This document shows, piece after piece, positions 11,896 through 22,153 of a stretch of DNA of 64,000 nucleotides. Source of the stretch: Lichenostomus cassidix (lineage: Eukaryota > Chordata > Aves > Passeriformes > Meliphagidae); NCBI GenBank assembly GCA_008360975.2, contig CM039199.1, positions 434,001 through 498,000 on the forward strand. The letters are read 5' to 3'. The translations under genes were made by a program, and so were the position numbers. Every line of letters begins with the position of its first letter. The stretch's first letter is position 1. Below the pieces are notes generated by a model. It made no database searches. It was given only the letters and a program-made list of their open reading frames with translations, and had not been told where the DNA came from.

Positions 11896-14887
11896 TCCGT
11901 TATAGGGAGTCTATCTGGAGAGAATGGTATTGATAAAGTTTTGAAAAAACAGAATGCAGGCTGCCTCCCATAGTCTGTATATTACAGACTTTTATCTGCT
12001 CCAGCAGCAAGAGGAGCAAATTCAGGCAGCCAGGATAACATCACTGTCACTTCTATGGTATAGTCACTTCTGTGCAAATCTTTCTTTGAAAGCCAGTACA
12101 TATGAAATACCAAACTTCACTGGATAGCACTAGCTTACACCAGCTCTGATTTTCAGGAATGTTCTCTAACTACCAGTTTGATGTGTGGAAACAATAATAA
12201 GAGATTTAAAGAAAAACCAATGTATTTCTGTAGTTATTTCAGGCTTTGTTGTACTGTGCTTTTCCAATTTACAGATGACTTGCCTATTAACCCAGTTTAC
12301 CCTTATGGTATCACAACTAATCAAGGTGCTGTTTCCTGTTCTGCTGATCTACCACTGTGTGTGAAAGCTGCAGCTGAAATTGGATGAGAAATACAGATTT
12401 ACTGCAGAGTAGCAGCAAGCATTCCTTGCAATCTTTACCAAGTTGGAATTCCCATGGAGTTTTGATTGAGGTGTGCAGAATTCACATTTAAATTTCATAC
12501 ATGAACAGCAACTCAGTGAGGACAAACATGAGTAGAGACTCTCATAGTCCTGAGAAAGGTAAAATGTAACATCATATGCTAATGCAAGGCTATCAGGAAT
12601 TAAAGCCCTTCTACAAAGAGCAGAAATTAACTATTATTTTGTTCTGTTCATTTATTTTCAAGTAGGTATTTTCCCATCCCTTTATTTTTAGAATAGAATG
12701 AGAAACATCTTCCAAGCCTATATGAATGTGATATTTCAAAAATATTTTCCCCATGTAAATTAGAACAAAAAAATCAACTTCATTCTTTCATTGCACATAT
12801 TAATTTTGTCCTTTTTTCATTTAAGCTCCCATTTATGTTTCAAATAGTACAATTTATAACAGAATGTTCAAAGCAGATGTTTCAATGTCAAGACTGTTCC
12901 TGTAAAAATAATTGTAAAAGAAAAGATGTGATAGAATGGGCTCAGAACAAGTTCCCTCCTAAAAAAAAAAAAAAAAAGGTTGGATTTGAATGAATTATCA
13001 TTTTATAACACAGACATTTCAATAAGAAATTTGTGAATAATTTCTTTCCATAACCTCTCAAGAAGGAACGTCCTTTTACTATCTGTAAGCCTGGAATTAC
13101 TATGCGAGTATGTTGAAGAGTGCTAGAGACAGGAGACAGGTATGTGCTCAAAGCCACCTGGGTACTTTGCCTTCATGACTCACTCTGGAAACCTCAAAGG
13201 AAGCACAAAGAAAGTTCCTCTCCAAATGACAACAGAACAGTGCAATCCCCATGCCCTTGACAAATCAGGCCAGAACAAAATAGGCTGCTTCATTTTCACT
13301 TGTCACTCCAATATCCTTTTGCATGCTCTTCAACAAGGAAGACAAAAAGAGTGCATTAAGGGGCTTTCCCCATTCCACATGATCCTGTTCTGTGTTTGTA
13401 TTGATGATACATGCTGATGAGTTAAATTCCTTAGAGCATGGTTGTATGTGAAGTTATGCTCTCTTCCCCATGAATGTGAGCAGGAAGCACATTCTGAATC
13501 TTGGGATTCTACTCATCAGTGGAGTATGCTGCCATTATAGCACTAAGCTGCCACAAAAATAATAGCTTCAATTACATTTTCATGATGAGAAGTTTCCACT
13601 AAAACTGATTCAAAATTGCAATATACTATTTTCCATGCTTATGCCAATGATTTGGAAAATTGTAAAATTTTGTATAAGAGAATAAGGCAGACCTAATTGC
13701 AATATCCAAGTGCCAGCCCTGAAGTTTAGTTTCTCCTTTCCTCCCTATCCCTGCAAATTTCAAATCCACAACCAGCGCCCAGATGTAAGACTTATTATTC
13801 CCTTCTGCGCTTATATGTTCCTTCTACAAGCAGGTGGATAAAAGTCTTTCTTAGTACAGACTTGTGGACTTTTATAATTTTTCATACAGCAGCAAATGAT
13901 ATTGAAAAGGCTTCACAGAATACAGATGCCATGAGCAGAAGAGTAGAGAAGAGTAAAAACATATTGGTAACAACTGGGATTATGAAACTCCCAAACTTCG
14001 TCAGATGAATATTAATATAGACTCCCAAGAGTCGCTTTTGCAGTTCATTCTCGAACAGAAATTTGCACGGTCAGATGAAAATAAGATGAATATATTTAAA
14101 AGGTTCATGTCTATATTTAAGTCAAAAAGTATCATTCAGGTTACCTTTCAGACCTTGTGTTTATAACTTCCATTCATCTCTGACGAGATAATTTGCTCTC
14201 TTCCATTGCTAGCACACCTTGTAAACAAGGTTCCTTTCAGCTCTACAGCTCAGAACAGACAAGTGCTTCATATTATATTCTACTGTTCATTAAAAAGAGA
14301 AGGGAAGAAAAGCATGCATGACTGCATAAAATGAACAGATCAGACACATACGGCCACAGACAACAGCAGGAATACAGTTGCTTCCATAACCTGCTTATGT
14401 TTTACCTTAGAAAGCTCTTTAGGAATACATATTTAAGAAAATGCTATGTGCCCACTCCTATTGAATGTATAAATTTAGCATTTCCATGTGACAGGCCTTG
14501 AAGACTATAATTTCTATAAAGGAGCAATGGAAAATCAGGTATTTAATTTCTTCAACCACAGTAAAATACATTACTGTTTTTAACGCCACTCAAATTGGAG
14601 CAGGTCAGATTCTCCCTTCTCTTTTACTGGGAAAAAAACAACCACAAAAACTAAACAAAAACCAACCTGTGGTGATTTCTGCAATGAACTAACAAGATAC
14701 TGCTAAAGTTAAAAGCATGTGGTTTCCTGAATAATGATGCAGATTTTTTCTACTAATGTCAATGCAAATGGCTGTTGTGGGTCAAACATACTCTTCCATG
14801 AAGTGGGTCTGTTTTGGAAAGGTGTGAGTAGAGATGTGGATGGGTCAGCAGAGATGCTGTGCAAGGTAAACATTCAAGACTGTGCAA

Positions 14888-14893
14888 GCCTTG
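14888..14893 (+). repeat. ERV1 target-site duplication, left copy (GCCTTG)
   Basis: GCCTTG directly precedes the 5' LTR and recurs directly after the 3' LTR at 27,629-27,634. A perfect 6-bp duplication fits alpha- and betaretrovirus-type integration and fixes both ends of the provirus. Confidence 0.95.
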
Positions 14894-15273
14894 TGTAGAA
14901 GAATGACTTGCAGAGCAGGGCCACATAAATGGGATGTATGTGCACAACCCAGCCTTTGTGACCGACCCTGAAATGTCCTTGACTGAAGATAAAGAAGAAC
15001 AAGAGCCAAGACTGTAAACAACATAGAGGGAGTAAAACAAGATATGGAAAGTACACGGGCAGGAATTTAGCTGAAGCAAGCAAATAGTAGTTAGAAACTT
15101 ACAGCTTATAGCAAGCTAGAGTAGGCGCGTGAGCGCAAGCAAGTAGCCAATCATGTACCAGTGTGTCATGTGAACAATGCCTTTGTCTATATTAATGCTT
15201 GTTTCATAAGAATAAACGAAGTAGCACCAATACCTCCATGAGTGCGCGTGCTATATTCCGGCGACTCTCCACA
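14894..15273 (+). repeat. ERV1 5' LTR
   Basis: A 380-bp LTR starting TGTAGAAGAATGAC and ending CTCTCCACA, just before a 2-base AC spacer and the primer site. A TATA-like TATATTA lies at about 15,188-15,194 and AATAAA at 15,211-15,216. The close spacing of the two implies a very short R region. Differences from the 3' LTR are mostly transitions. Confidence 0.95.
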
Positions 15274-15275
15274 AC

Positions 15276-15293
15276 TGGTGCCCGAACAGGGAC
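15276..15293 (+). other. ERV1 primer binding site, tRNA-Lys-like
   Basis: TGGTGCCCGAACAGGGAC. This differs by one base from the primer site complementary to the 3' end of tRNA-Lys3 used by mouse mammary tumour virus and lentiviruses. The usual CC-to-TG change allows a G-U pair, so Lys priming is the likely reading. Confidence 0.85.
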
Positions 15294-15387
15294 ACAGGGA
15301 CAGTGCTCCGAGTACAAAGATCGCAAAACCACTAGAGGATCAACCACGATCACGTGGTGAAAGCGGGGAGAGTCGAACAGCGGAGAC

Positions 15388-15405
15388 ATGACGGCTGCAG
15401 ACTGA
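15388..15405 (+). other. Short upstream ORF in ERV1 leader
   Basis: An ATG starts a five-codon frame closed by TGA in the leader between primer site and gag. Short leader frames are common in retroviruses. Any effect on translation is inference. Confidence 0.4.
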
Positions 15406-15417
15406 GAGTCACAGTCA

Positions 15418-15424
15418 GGTGAGA
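15418..15424 (+). promoter_or_regulatory. Probable ERV1 major splice donor
   Basis: CAG|GTGAGA sits in the leader upstream of gag, the normal place for the donor that makes subgenomic env message. The match to the vertebrate donor consensus is strong, with cleavage after 15,418. Confidence 0.6.
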
Positions 15425-15476
15425 AGGGTCACCCCCTTCCCTCCGCCGGGTCGCGAGCATAGATATAGAGTTTACT

Positions 15477-17605
15477 GTGGCGCAAAAGCTGCTCCTTAAT
15501 ATTCTCGCTAAGCGAGGGGAAGGAGTCAAAGAAAAGGACTTAGATAAGCTCGTTTCCTATGCTAGGAAGCATGGTTATTTTAACACACCCCCTCTGCTTT
15601 TTGCCATAATGGAATGGCGAGAGGTGGGAGATTTTATATTTGATCAAACCATACAAAGCAAAGACCTAGCAGCTCTAGGAGTAACATGGCGTTTAGTGAT
15701 TAACACCCTAAAATCTATGAAAGCAGAAACGCATGTAGCCGCAGCAGCAGTACAAGCTATCGCTGCACCCACTGTCACTGCTCCAGCAAATAGCACTACC
15801 ACGACCGCATCCGCTCCTTTGCCGCCAAAAGAGACCAGGGAAGAAGTGAGGGGACTGTTTAGTAGATTATGAGCAATGAAAGGGCAGAAAGCAGAATCAT
15901 GCACTACCGTTTCTGAGCTACGCAGAAGGTACGAAAGGTCTAACCTGAAAGAACCACTCGAGAAAGGGACCGCTGCAAGCCAAAACCCAGGAACGAATAC
16001 AGAAGTTGCTCCAAACGCAAGATCTAGTCATTTAGCACAAAAGCTGGAAGTTGCAGAAGGTACCCAGGTGGGATGTCCCACATGTCGTCTGCGCCTCCCT
16101 CTGCCGCCTCACCAGCCCACATCGGCAGTAGTGCCCGAAACACAGCCTCTACCCAGTGAAGAGTAAATGGAAGACAGCTCTGATGAAGAGCCAGAGCCAG
16201 CCAACAGTGTTAACCTGCAAGAGACAGCTGTCAAAGGCCAGAAGAAACTCAGGAACCCCACAGAGGAACTGAGAGCCCAATTGGAGCAAGTAATGAAACA
16301 ATTAGAACAGCGGGTAGACACAGTCGCCCAGAAAATAGTACAACCAACTGCTGTCTCTTCCGGGTCACAACAAATACTGCAGCATGTAAGAATGGCTAAA
16401 GATGCAGCCCAAATAAAGCAGTGGGCTCCCCAGCCCCCTGCCTCCCAGCCCTCCGCTCCTAGTGAGGAGCAGTGCCAATCATTACCACCACCTTACTGCT
16501 CAAGCCCCAGTCCTCCATGTTTAGGGCAAAGATGGTCTGGGGTCATCTGTGATGCCATACTAGAAAGAGAATGGCAGCCAGCTGGAGCAATTGCCTGTCC
16601 TATCCTCTATGACCAACAAGCTCCCAGATATGAACAACATGATTGGAAGATCTTGCAGTCAGTTAAAAAAGCAGTCACCGACTTTGGAATTAAATCTGAA
16701 CAAGCCCACCTAGGCCTGGACTGGATCCTCACAGCTGTTGTCAATTCTCCGACAGATTGTAAAAATCTCGCACAACTGCTACTGACCCCATTGCAGTATG
16801 AAATATGGTCGCGCGAATGGCACCGGCTGGCCGAGCAAGAAGCAGTGCGGCTGCGTAATCAAGGAGACCCTCTGCTTGGAGTTAACTCAATGATGCCCAC
16901 AGGAGATGGCCCGTATGAACACATGTACATGCAGCTACAATAGCCCCTCAAGGTACACAATCTATCAGCTCAGCTTGCACGACTAGCATTTGTAGCTGTA
17001 CCTGATTCGAAGCCACAGCCTAGCTTTACTGCGATAAGACAAGGTGTCACTGAACCATACCCTCACTTTATCAATCGACTGTTCAAAGTGTTGGAAGATC
17101 AGAATGACCTCTCTGAAGATGCCAAACAATTAACGTTTAAACTCCTAGCATTTGAAAATGCCAATCTGTCTACAAAGCAACTTCTTGCCACCTTGCCTAA
17201 AGGGGCAGGGGTAGAACAAATGCTTGAGCTAGCTAGCCGAGCGACATTGCAAAAACAAAATCAATACATGGCCAATGCAGTGGCAGAAGCAATTAAACCA
17301 ACCGCACAATTACTAGCTGCTGCAGTTACCAGAGTGGGAAGCTTTCAGAAAACACCAACGAAGCCTGGAGTCTCTTTAAGTGTAGAAAACCTGGCCATTT
17401 CTGTAAGACATGCACCACTACTGTTTGGTGTGACCATTGCCAATAAAACACACACGCTACCAGTGCCTGCCGGGGGACAAAAAACGAGAACAAGAGCACG
17501 AAGGGACGCCGTGCTGCGACACAAATGGCAGTTCCCGCCGCTCAGCAGCACTTCCTCCCCCAGCAACCCAAGGGAGCTTGGGAATCGATTTGGCAACAAC
17601 AATAG
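15477..17605 (+). pseudogene. gag: ERV1 gag (matrix, p10-like, capsid, nucleocapsid), broken
   Basis: Structural polyprotein, class II type. The frame opens at GTG (15,477), one base from ATG, with no upstream in-frame ATG nearby. Matrix spans about 15,477-15,800. An acidic p10-like region follows, with the late-budding motif PPPY at 16,485-16,496. The capsid N-terminal half runs to 16,940. The major homology region (QG..EPY..FI.RL pattern) is at about 17,034-17,090. Two CX2CX4HX4C zinc knuckles occupy about 17,372-17,470, and the frame ends at TAG 17,603-17,605. Breaks: TGA 15,870, TAA 16,164, TAG 16,941, a single-base frame change near 17,373 at the first cysteine of knuckle 1, and TAA 17,444 inside knuckle 2. 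Not functional. Confidence 0.92.
17479..17515 (+). promoter_or_regulatory. gag-pro programmed -1 frameshift signal
   Basis: The heptamer A AAA AAC (17,479-17,485) lies in the nucleocapsid frame, and a -1 shift leads exactly into the dUTPase-protease frame. After a 9-nt spacer comes a 6-bp stem, AGCACG (17,495-17,500) with CGTGCT (17,510-17,515). The loop bases GGGA (17,503-17,506) can pair with TCCC (17,533-17,536), giving a possible H-type pseudoknot. The same heptamer serves gag-pro in mouse mammary tumour virus. The pairing is my inference by eye. Confidence 0.8.
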
Positions 17606-18345
17606 ATTTTACATTATTAGACAATAGAGCCCAGAAAATATCAATGGGGCTGTTTGGACAAACAGCTACCCGAGGCGGGAATTTTGGGGCTCTCATCATA
17701 GGCCAATCCCCCTCAGGGCTCGCTGGCCTCATAGTGTTGCCAGGAGTCATAGATTCAGACTATACAGGTAAAATTTTTGTGTGTGCATATACCTTGACCC
17801 CTCCGCTCACCATATCCAAAGGAACCAGAATCGCTCAACTCGTGTTAATCGACAACTTGACTGGTGGCCTAGAAGTACCTGGCATGCCACGACTACCGAA
17901 CCGAGGAGACAGAGGTTTTGGGTCTACCGGGAATCAAGTAGTTAGCTTAGCCCAGCAGATGACTCAATGGCCACTCATCACCTTGCAGCTTGCCTGTAAC
18001 GGCCACACTCAACAAATTACAGCAATGCTTGACACAGGAGCTGACGTAACCATCATCAGCCAAGCAAGATGGCCTAAGTCTTGACCATTGAGCCCTGCCT
18101 TAGATGCCGTTCAGGGAGTTGGAGGAGGCACAAACCCATTATGAAGTTTGGTACCCATATCCATCACATTCCCAGAGGGGCAAAAAATTACCGTGTGTCC
18201 CTATGTTATGTTCCTGCCGGGGGGTCTTGGAGGACTTGTAGGATGAGATATTATGAGTCAGCTCGGTGCAGTGTTGCACCTATCACAGCCAACACATTTT
18301 TAGCAGGGGCCACTGCAAAAAGGCCGCCGACCCCAAAAATATAAT
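17482..18345 (+). pseudogene. pro: ERV1 pro: dUTPase plus aspartic protease, broken
   Basis: This frame is entered by -1 shifting from gag and encodes a trimeric-type dUTPase followed by the retroviral protease. dUTPase motifs are visible in order: GSLGIDLA, GVIDSDYTGKI, KGTRIAQLVLI and RGDRGFGSTG. The protease active site LDTGADVTIIS has its catalytic Asp at 18,031. The frame is closed early by TGA at 18,082, but homologous protease residues continue past it. They include a GVGG segment and a terminal DIMSQLG segment, each with further stops. A dUTPase in the pro frame is typical of betaretroviruses. I saw no clear pro-pol shift heptamer. Nonfunctional as it stands. Confidence 0.9.
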
Positions 18346-20016
18346 GGAAAACAGAAGAACCTGTGTGGGTCGAGCAGTGGCCTTTATCCAAGGAGCGGCT
18401 AGCAATCGCACACCACCTTGTACGAAAACAACTTGAAGCGAGACACATTCAACCATCCATTAGCTCATGGAAGATGCCCATCTTTGTCATTGTGAAAAAT
18501 CAGGTAAATGGAGACTACTACATGACCTCTGAGCAGTAAACGCTCAGATGTGGGCCATGGGAGCTTTGCAGCCAGGAATGCCCACCCTAACTATGCTTCC
18601 ACAACAATGGCATGTACTCGTTATTGACCTTAAGGATTGCTTTTTCACAATCCCCCTGCAACCAGAAGACACAGTCCGCTTTGTGTTTACCTTACCAGCC
18701 ATAAATAAAAGCGAACCAGCTCAAAGGTTCGAGTGGGTAGTACTGCCTCAAGGTATGAAGAATTCACCCACTGTGTGCTAACTATATGTCCACTGGGCCC
18801 TAGAACCTATTCATGCAGTCTTTAACTCTGTCCTTATTTATCTGTACATGGATGACATTCTTCTGTGCCAACAACAGCCTGTTCGTTTCAACAGACCTGC
18901 AACAGATTACTGCCTTACTAGCAATGAAAGGTTTAGTCATTGCCCCTGAGAAAGTTCAGATGTCTGCACCATGGAAATACCTTGAGTGGACTGTCACTAC
19001 TGCGCAAATCAGACCTCAAAAACTATCCCTACATTCCAAGCTGAGAACCGTGCATGATGCTCAAACCCTACTTGGTGATCTGCAGTGGGTACGTAATCTC
19101 ATTGGCCTCTGAAATGAAGATATACTCCCATTATTGCCACTATTGCGAGGCACCCATCCAGCTGCCACAATTACGCTGACCCAAGACCAGCAAAACTGTC
19201 TAGTGCGACTGGAAGAGGTGTTACGAGCCTCGTTCGCTGAACGCTGCCTGCCTGAAGTTCTACTAAGTGCGTTAATTTTCAACCAAACTGTTGCCCCCTT
19301 TGGAATTATTTGCCAATGGCTGTCTTGGCAAAAAGAAAAAGGGGAAGAGAGTCCAACTGTGTTGACCACCAAGATTGCCAAGACACCCAAGACTCTAAAG
19401 GTACAAGAACAACCAGTCAAACATGCACAAACTACCTGTACTGAGGAACACATTGTGATTCTAGAATGGGTGTTCATCAGTCTGTCACCACCAAAAAGTA
19501 AGTGGTGGTGCTCGGAGATGCTCTCATCTTATTCGAAAAAGGTGCACCAGAGTGGTGGAAACCTTGGGATGTGAAGCTGCATTTCTCAGCATACCCTTGA
19601 AGGTAGAACTGCAAGAGTGGCTAATACAAAATTCAACAGACATGCAAATTGCCTTGGATGTGTACCCAGGACAACTCCTAGACCGATACCCTGCAGATCC
19701 CCGGATCAAGATAATAGGAGAACAGCTATGGGTAGAAGAGCCCAAGGTCCGTGCTAAGCCAGTCCAAGGTCTCATGGTATACACTGATGTGGGACAGCAA
19801 CAGAGAAAAGCTGCCTGCACATGGATGGAAAATGGGGAGTGGCAGGAATATACCCTCAAGGGAGAAACATGCGATTCCCTGCAAACTCTCGAGCTGGCAG
19901 CAGTTGCCTGGCGCAGCACGCCCCTGCACATTGTCTTGGACTCCTTTTATGTTGTCGGCGTTGTCCTAAGAATTGAACAAGCCTTGATCAAGACACCCTC
20001 AAACCCATGATTAGGA

Positions 20017-20297
20017 CAACTGTGTGGCAAGCACAGACCTTTCCCGTGAGAAATTTCTCTCTTCTTCTTCCAGTGTTTTATAAACAAAGATAAAGTTTGG
20101 ATGTTGTTGAAACAGTCTCTTGAGATATGGACAGTTCAAGCCTGGCCAATTGGCCTGGGGGGAGGTTTTGAACTGACCAATCCTGGTGATCTTTGAAAGT
20201 CTATATAAGTTGGAATTAATTAATAAAATCAGACATCTTGTCACACTTAAGACCTGGACTTCTTTTCTCTGTTAGCGGTTCAACAGCGACACGACTG
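20017..20297 (+). repeat. Solo LTR A target duplications (CAACTG / CGACTG)
   Basis: CAACTG (20,017-20,022) and CGACTG (20,292-20,297) flank the LTR, a 6-bp duplication with one transition. Taking out the insert and one copy restores a continuous RNase H reading frame across the site, which independently supports the boundaries. Confidence 0.85.
20023..20291 (+). mobile_element. Solo LTR A (269 bp) inside RNase H
   Basis: TGTGGCAAGC...CAGCGACA termini, with CCAAT at 20,177-20,181, TATATAA at 20,202-20,208 and AATAAA at 20,222-20,227. It is a compact promoter layout with a very short R region. There is no internal sequence, so it arose by LTR-LTR recombination. The 6-bp duplication and length point to a class II element. 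Its end, ACAGCGACA, matches that of the solo LTR at 50,601-50,937. Confidence 0.85.
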
Positions 20298-20538
20298 TTC
20301 TTGCAAATCCAGCGGGCCATCCATGACAGAAAAGAAGTCTGTAACATCCTACACATCAGGAGTCACATCACCACACAAGGCCTAGGTGAAGGCAATTCTA
20401 GAGCAGCCGCTCTCATTAGCCCACAAATACAAGCTCCACGAAACTCCTTCGCAGCTGCTCAACAAAACCACTAAATGTTCCACCAGTTGGCTAAGGCTCT
20501 ACACAGGCAGTTTGCACTATTGATGGACTATGCCCGAG

Positions 20539-21470
20539 TGTCTTGGTTTGAAAGACAGGTGTCTGCCAAGAGAGGTTGAACCCTCCCTTAGAACAGAGAA
20601 TGTGATTTTTTTCCCTCCCTCCGAATTACTTAATTTTGTAAATCAAGGGCTTTCAGGCAAAGGTATGGGAAAAAAGGAATATCAGTTCTTTACTAGTATC
20701 TATAAACAAACAATAACAATAATAGCAACAACAACTAGAACCAGAAAACCAATAGCAGATGACTTGTGAGCTGCTGAGCCTCTTCCCGTGTGGTGTAATC
20801 AAGGTTGCAAGCAGCAGGGGCGCTGTTGAGCTCCCGGCTGGGCAGGGCAGGTGCGATGACTCCCGAGCGACTGCAGGTGGCACTGTGGCGCTGTGGCGCA
20901 GGGTCAGGTCAGCATCAGGGAGCTGCAATGCCGGAAAAGGCTGAAAAGCACGCAGGGCAGCGAAAGCAGCTCGGAGCAGTGAGAAAACAGGGCAGCAGGG
21001 GCGGGCGCCGGCTCTCTCTCTCTCTCTCTCTCTCTCCCCGGCCAGCGAGGCAGCGAGGATTTCTGCAGTCACAGCAGACGCCACGGTCTCATGCGGCAGA
21101 GGGTGGGGGCAGGCAGCAGGGGCCGCGGGGCTCTCCCGGCAGCAGCTGCGGGAAAACGCAGCCCGGGGGAAAACGTGCCCTTCCCTGTGGGGAGAAAGGT
21201 TGAATCAAAGCTCACCCAGCCAGGAGAAGAGAAAAAAACAGGGCACAGTTGAATTCCCTCTGGTCGCAGGCGAAGAGCAAAAAAGAGCAGCCTCTCTCCT
21301 CAGCGTCCGAACCACGAGAGAGGCTTCCCAGGGCCGGCTCTTTCCTTACCGTGCCCTCCCAAGCACACCTTTTGTCTTTTACAAAAGACTTGATGGCTCT
21401 AAAACACCCAACTATTTGTTGCTTAGTAACAGGAATGGGAAGAAATTCCAAAGGTACTCAACCCCCGACA
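20539..21470 (+). mobile_element. Solo LTR B (932 bp, ERVL-type) inside integrase
   Basis: It starts TGTCTTGGTTTGAAAG and ends CAACCCCCGACA. The 5-bp duplication CCGAG (20,534-20,538 and 21,471-21,475) is perfect, and removal restores the integrase frame. It contains a (CT)n run at 21,012-21,036 and a GC-rich central block. It belongs to the same family as the minus-strand copy at 3,538-4,429. Open frames of 100-140 codons on both strands here are by-products of the GC-rich block and carry no domain. Confidence 0.85.
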
Positions 21471-22153
21471 CCGAGGAATCGTCCGAGCGTGCCCACAGTG
21501 CAGCCAGCATGGAACGAGTTTAGGCCTCGGAGTGAATCGCAGAGGCCTACCAGCATGTGAACTATGGCAGATGGATGTCACCCATGTACCTGAATTCAGC
21601 CGAGTCTCCTGTGTTCATGTTACTATAGACACATTTTCCAAAATGATCTGGGCAACTGCTCAGGCAGGAGAAAGGGCAAGCCATGTAATTAGGCACTTAA
21701 CCTCATGCTTTGCAATTATAGGGTTGCCCAAGGAAATAAAGACCGATAATGCACCCGCCTATGTGAGCTGGAAAAGCGAGTAGTTCTTACAGACATGGGG
21801 CATCAAGCACAACACAGGAATCCCTCATGTATCTACCGGGCAAGCCATGGTAGAAAGAGCCCATTGAACAATAAACGAGTATCTGACCAAGCAGAAGAAT
21901 GATGAAGAAACAGACCCCAGTGTGCGTTTAGCGAAAGTCATTTTCACACTGAATTTTTTGAGCATAGTGGGTGATGCAGAGAATCTGCCAGTAGTCACTC
22001 ATTATAGATAAAGATGCAGGCTACCCCGGGAGTTCAAATTATGTACAAAAACCCTGCAACAGGGGTCTGGGAGGGGCCTGCCCCGCTCCTATTTAATGGT
22101 AGAGGTTACAGTTTTGTCTCCACAGATTCCAGGCCTATGTGGGTGCCTAGCAG

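Larger units (their letters stand above)
8526..14887. other. Non-coding stretch, no gene seen
   Basis: AT-rich flank of ERV1. It holds simple repeats but no supported exon or RNA gene. The 123-146 aa frames near 9.7-10.2 kb run through a poly-T tract and show no domain. Confidence 0.45.

Noticed and set aside
14894..15273. Possibility that the retroviral repeats form a CRISPR or other spaced-repeat array
   Set aside because: The repeats are paired LTRs with target duplications in a vertebrate genome; there are no regularly spaced short repeats anywhere in the window.
15276..15293. tRNA gene at the Lys-like sequence
   Set aside because: Only 18 bases matching a tRNA 3' end are present, placed right after the LTR; it is a primer site and there is no cloverleaf.
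20653..21203. Long frames on both strands (132-143 codons)
   Set aside because: They sit in solo LTR B and include a (CT)n tract read as Arg-Glu or Ser-Leu repeats.
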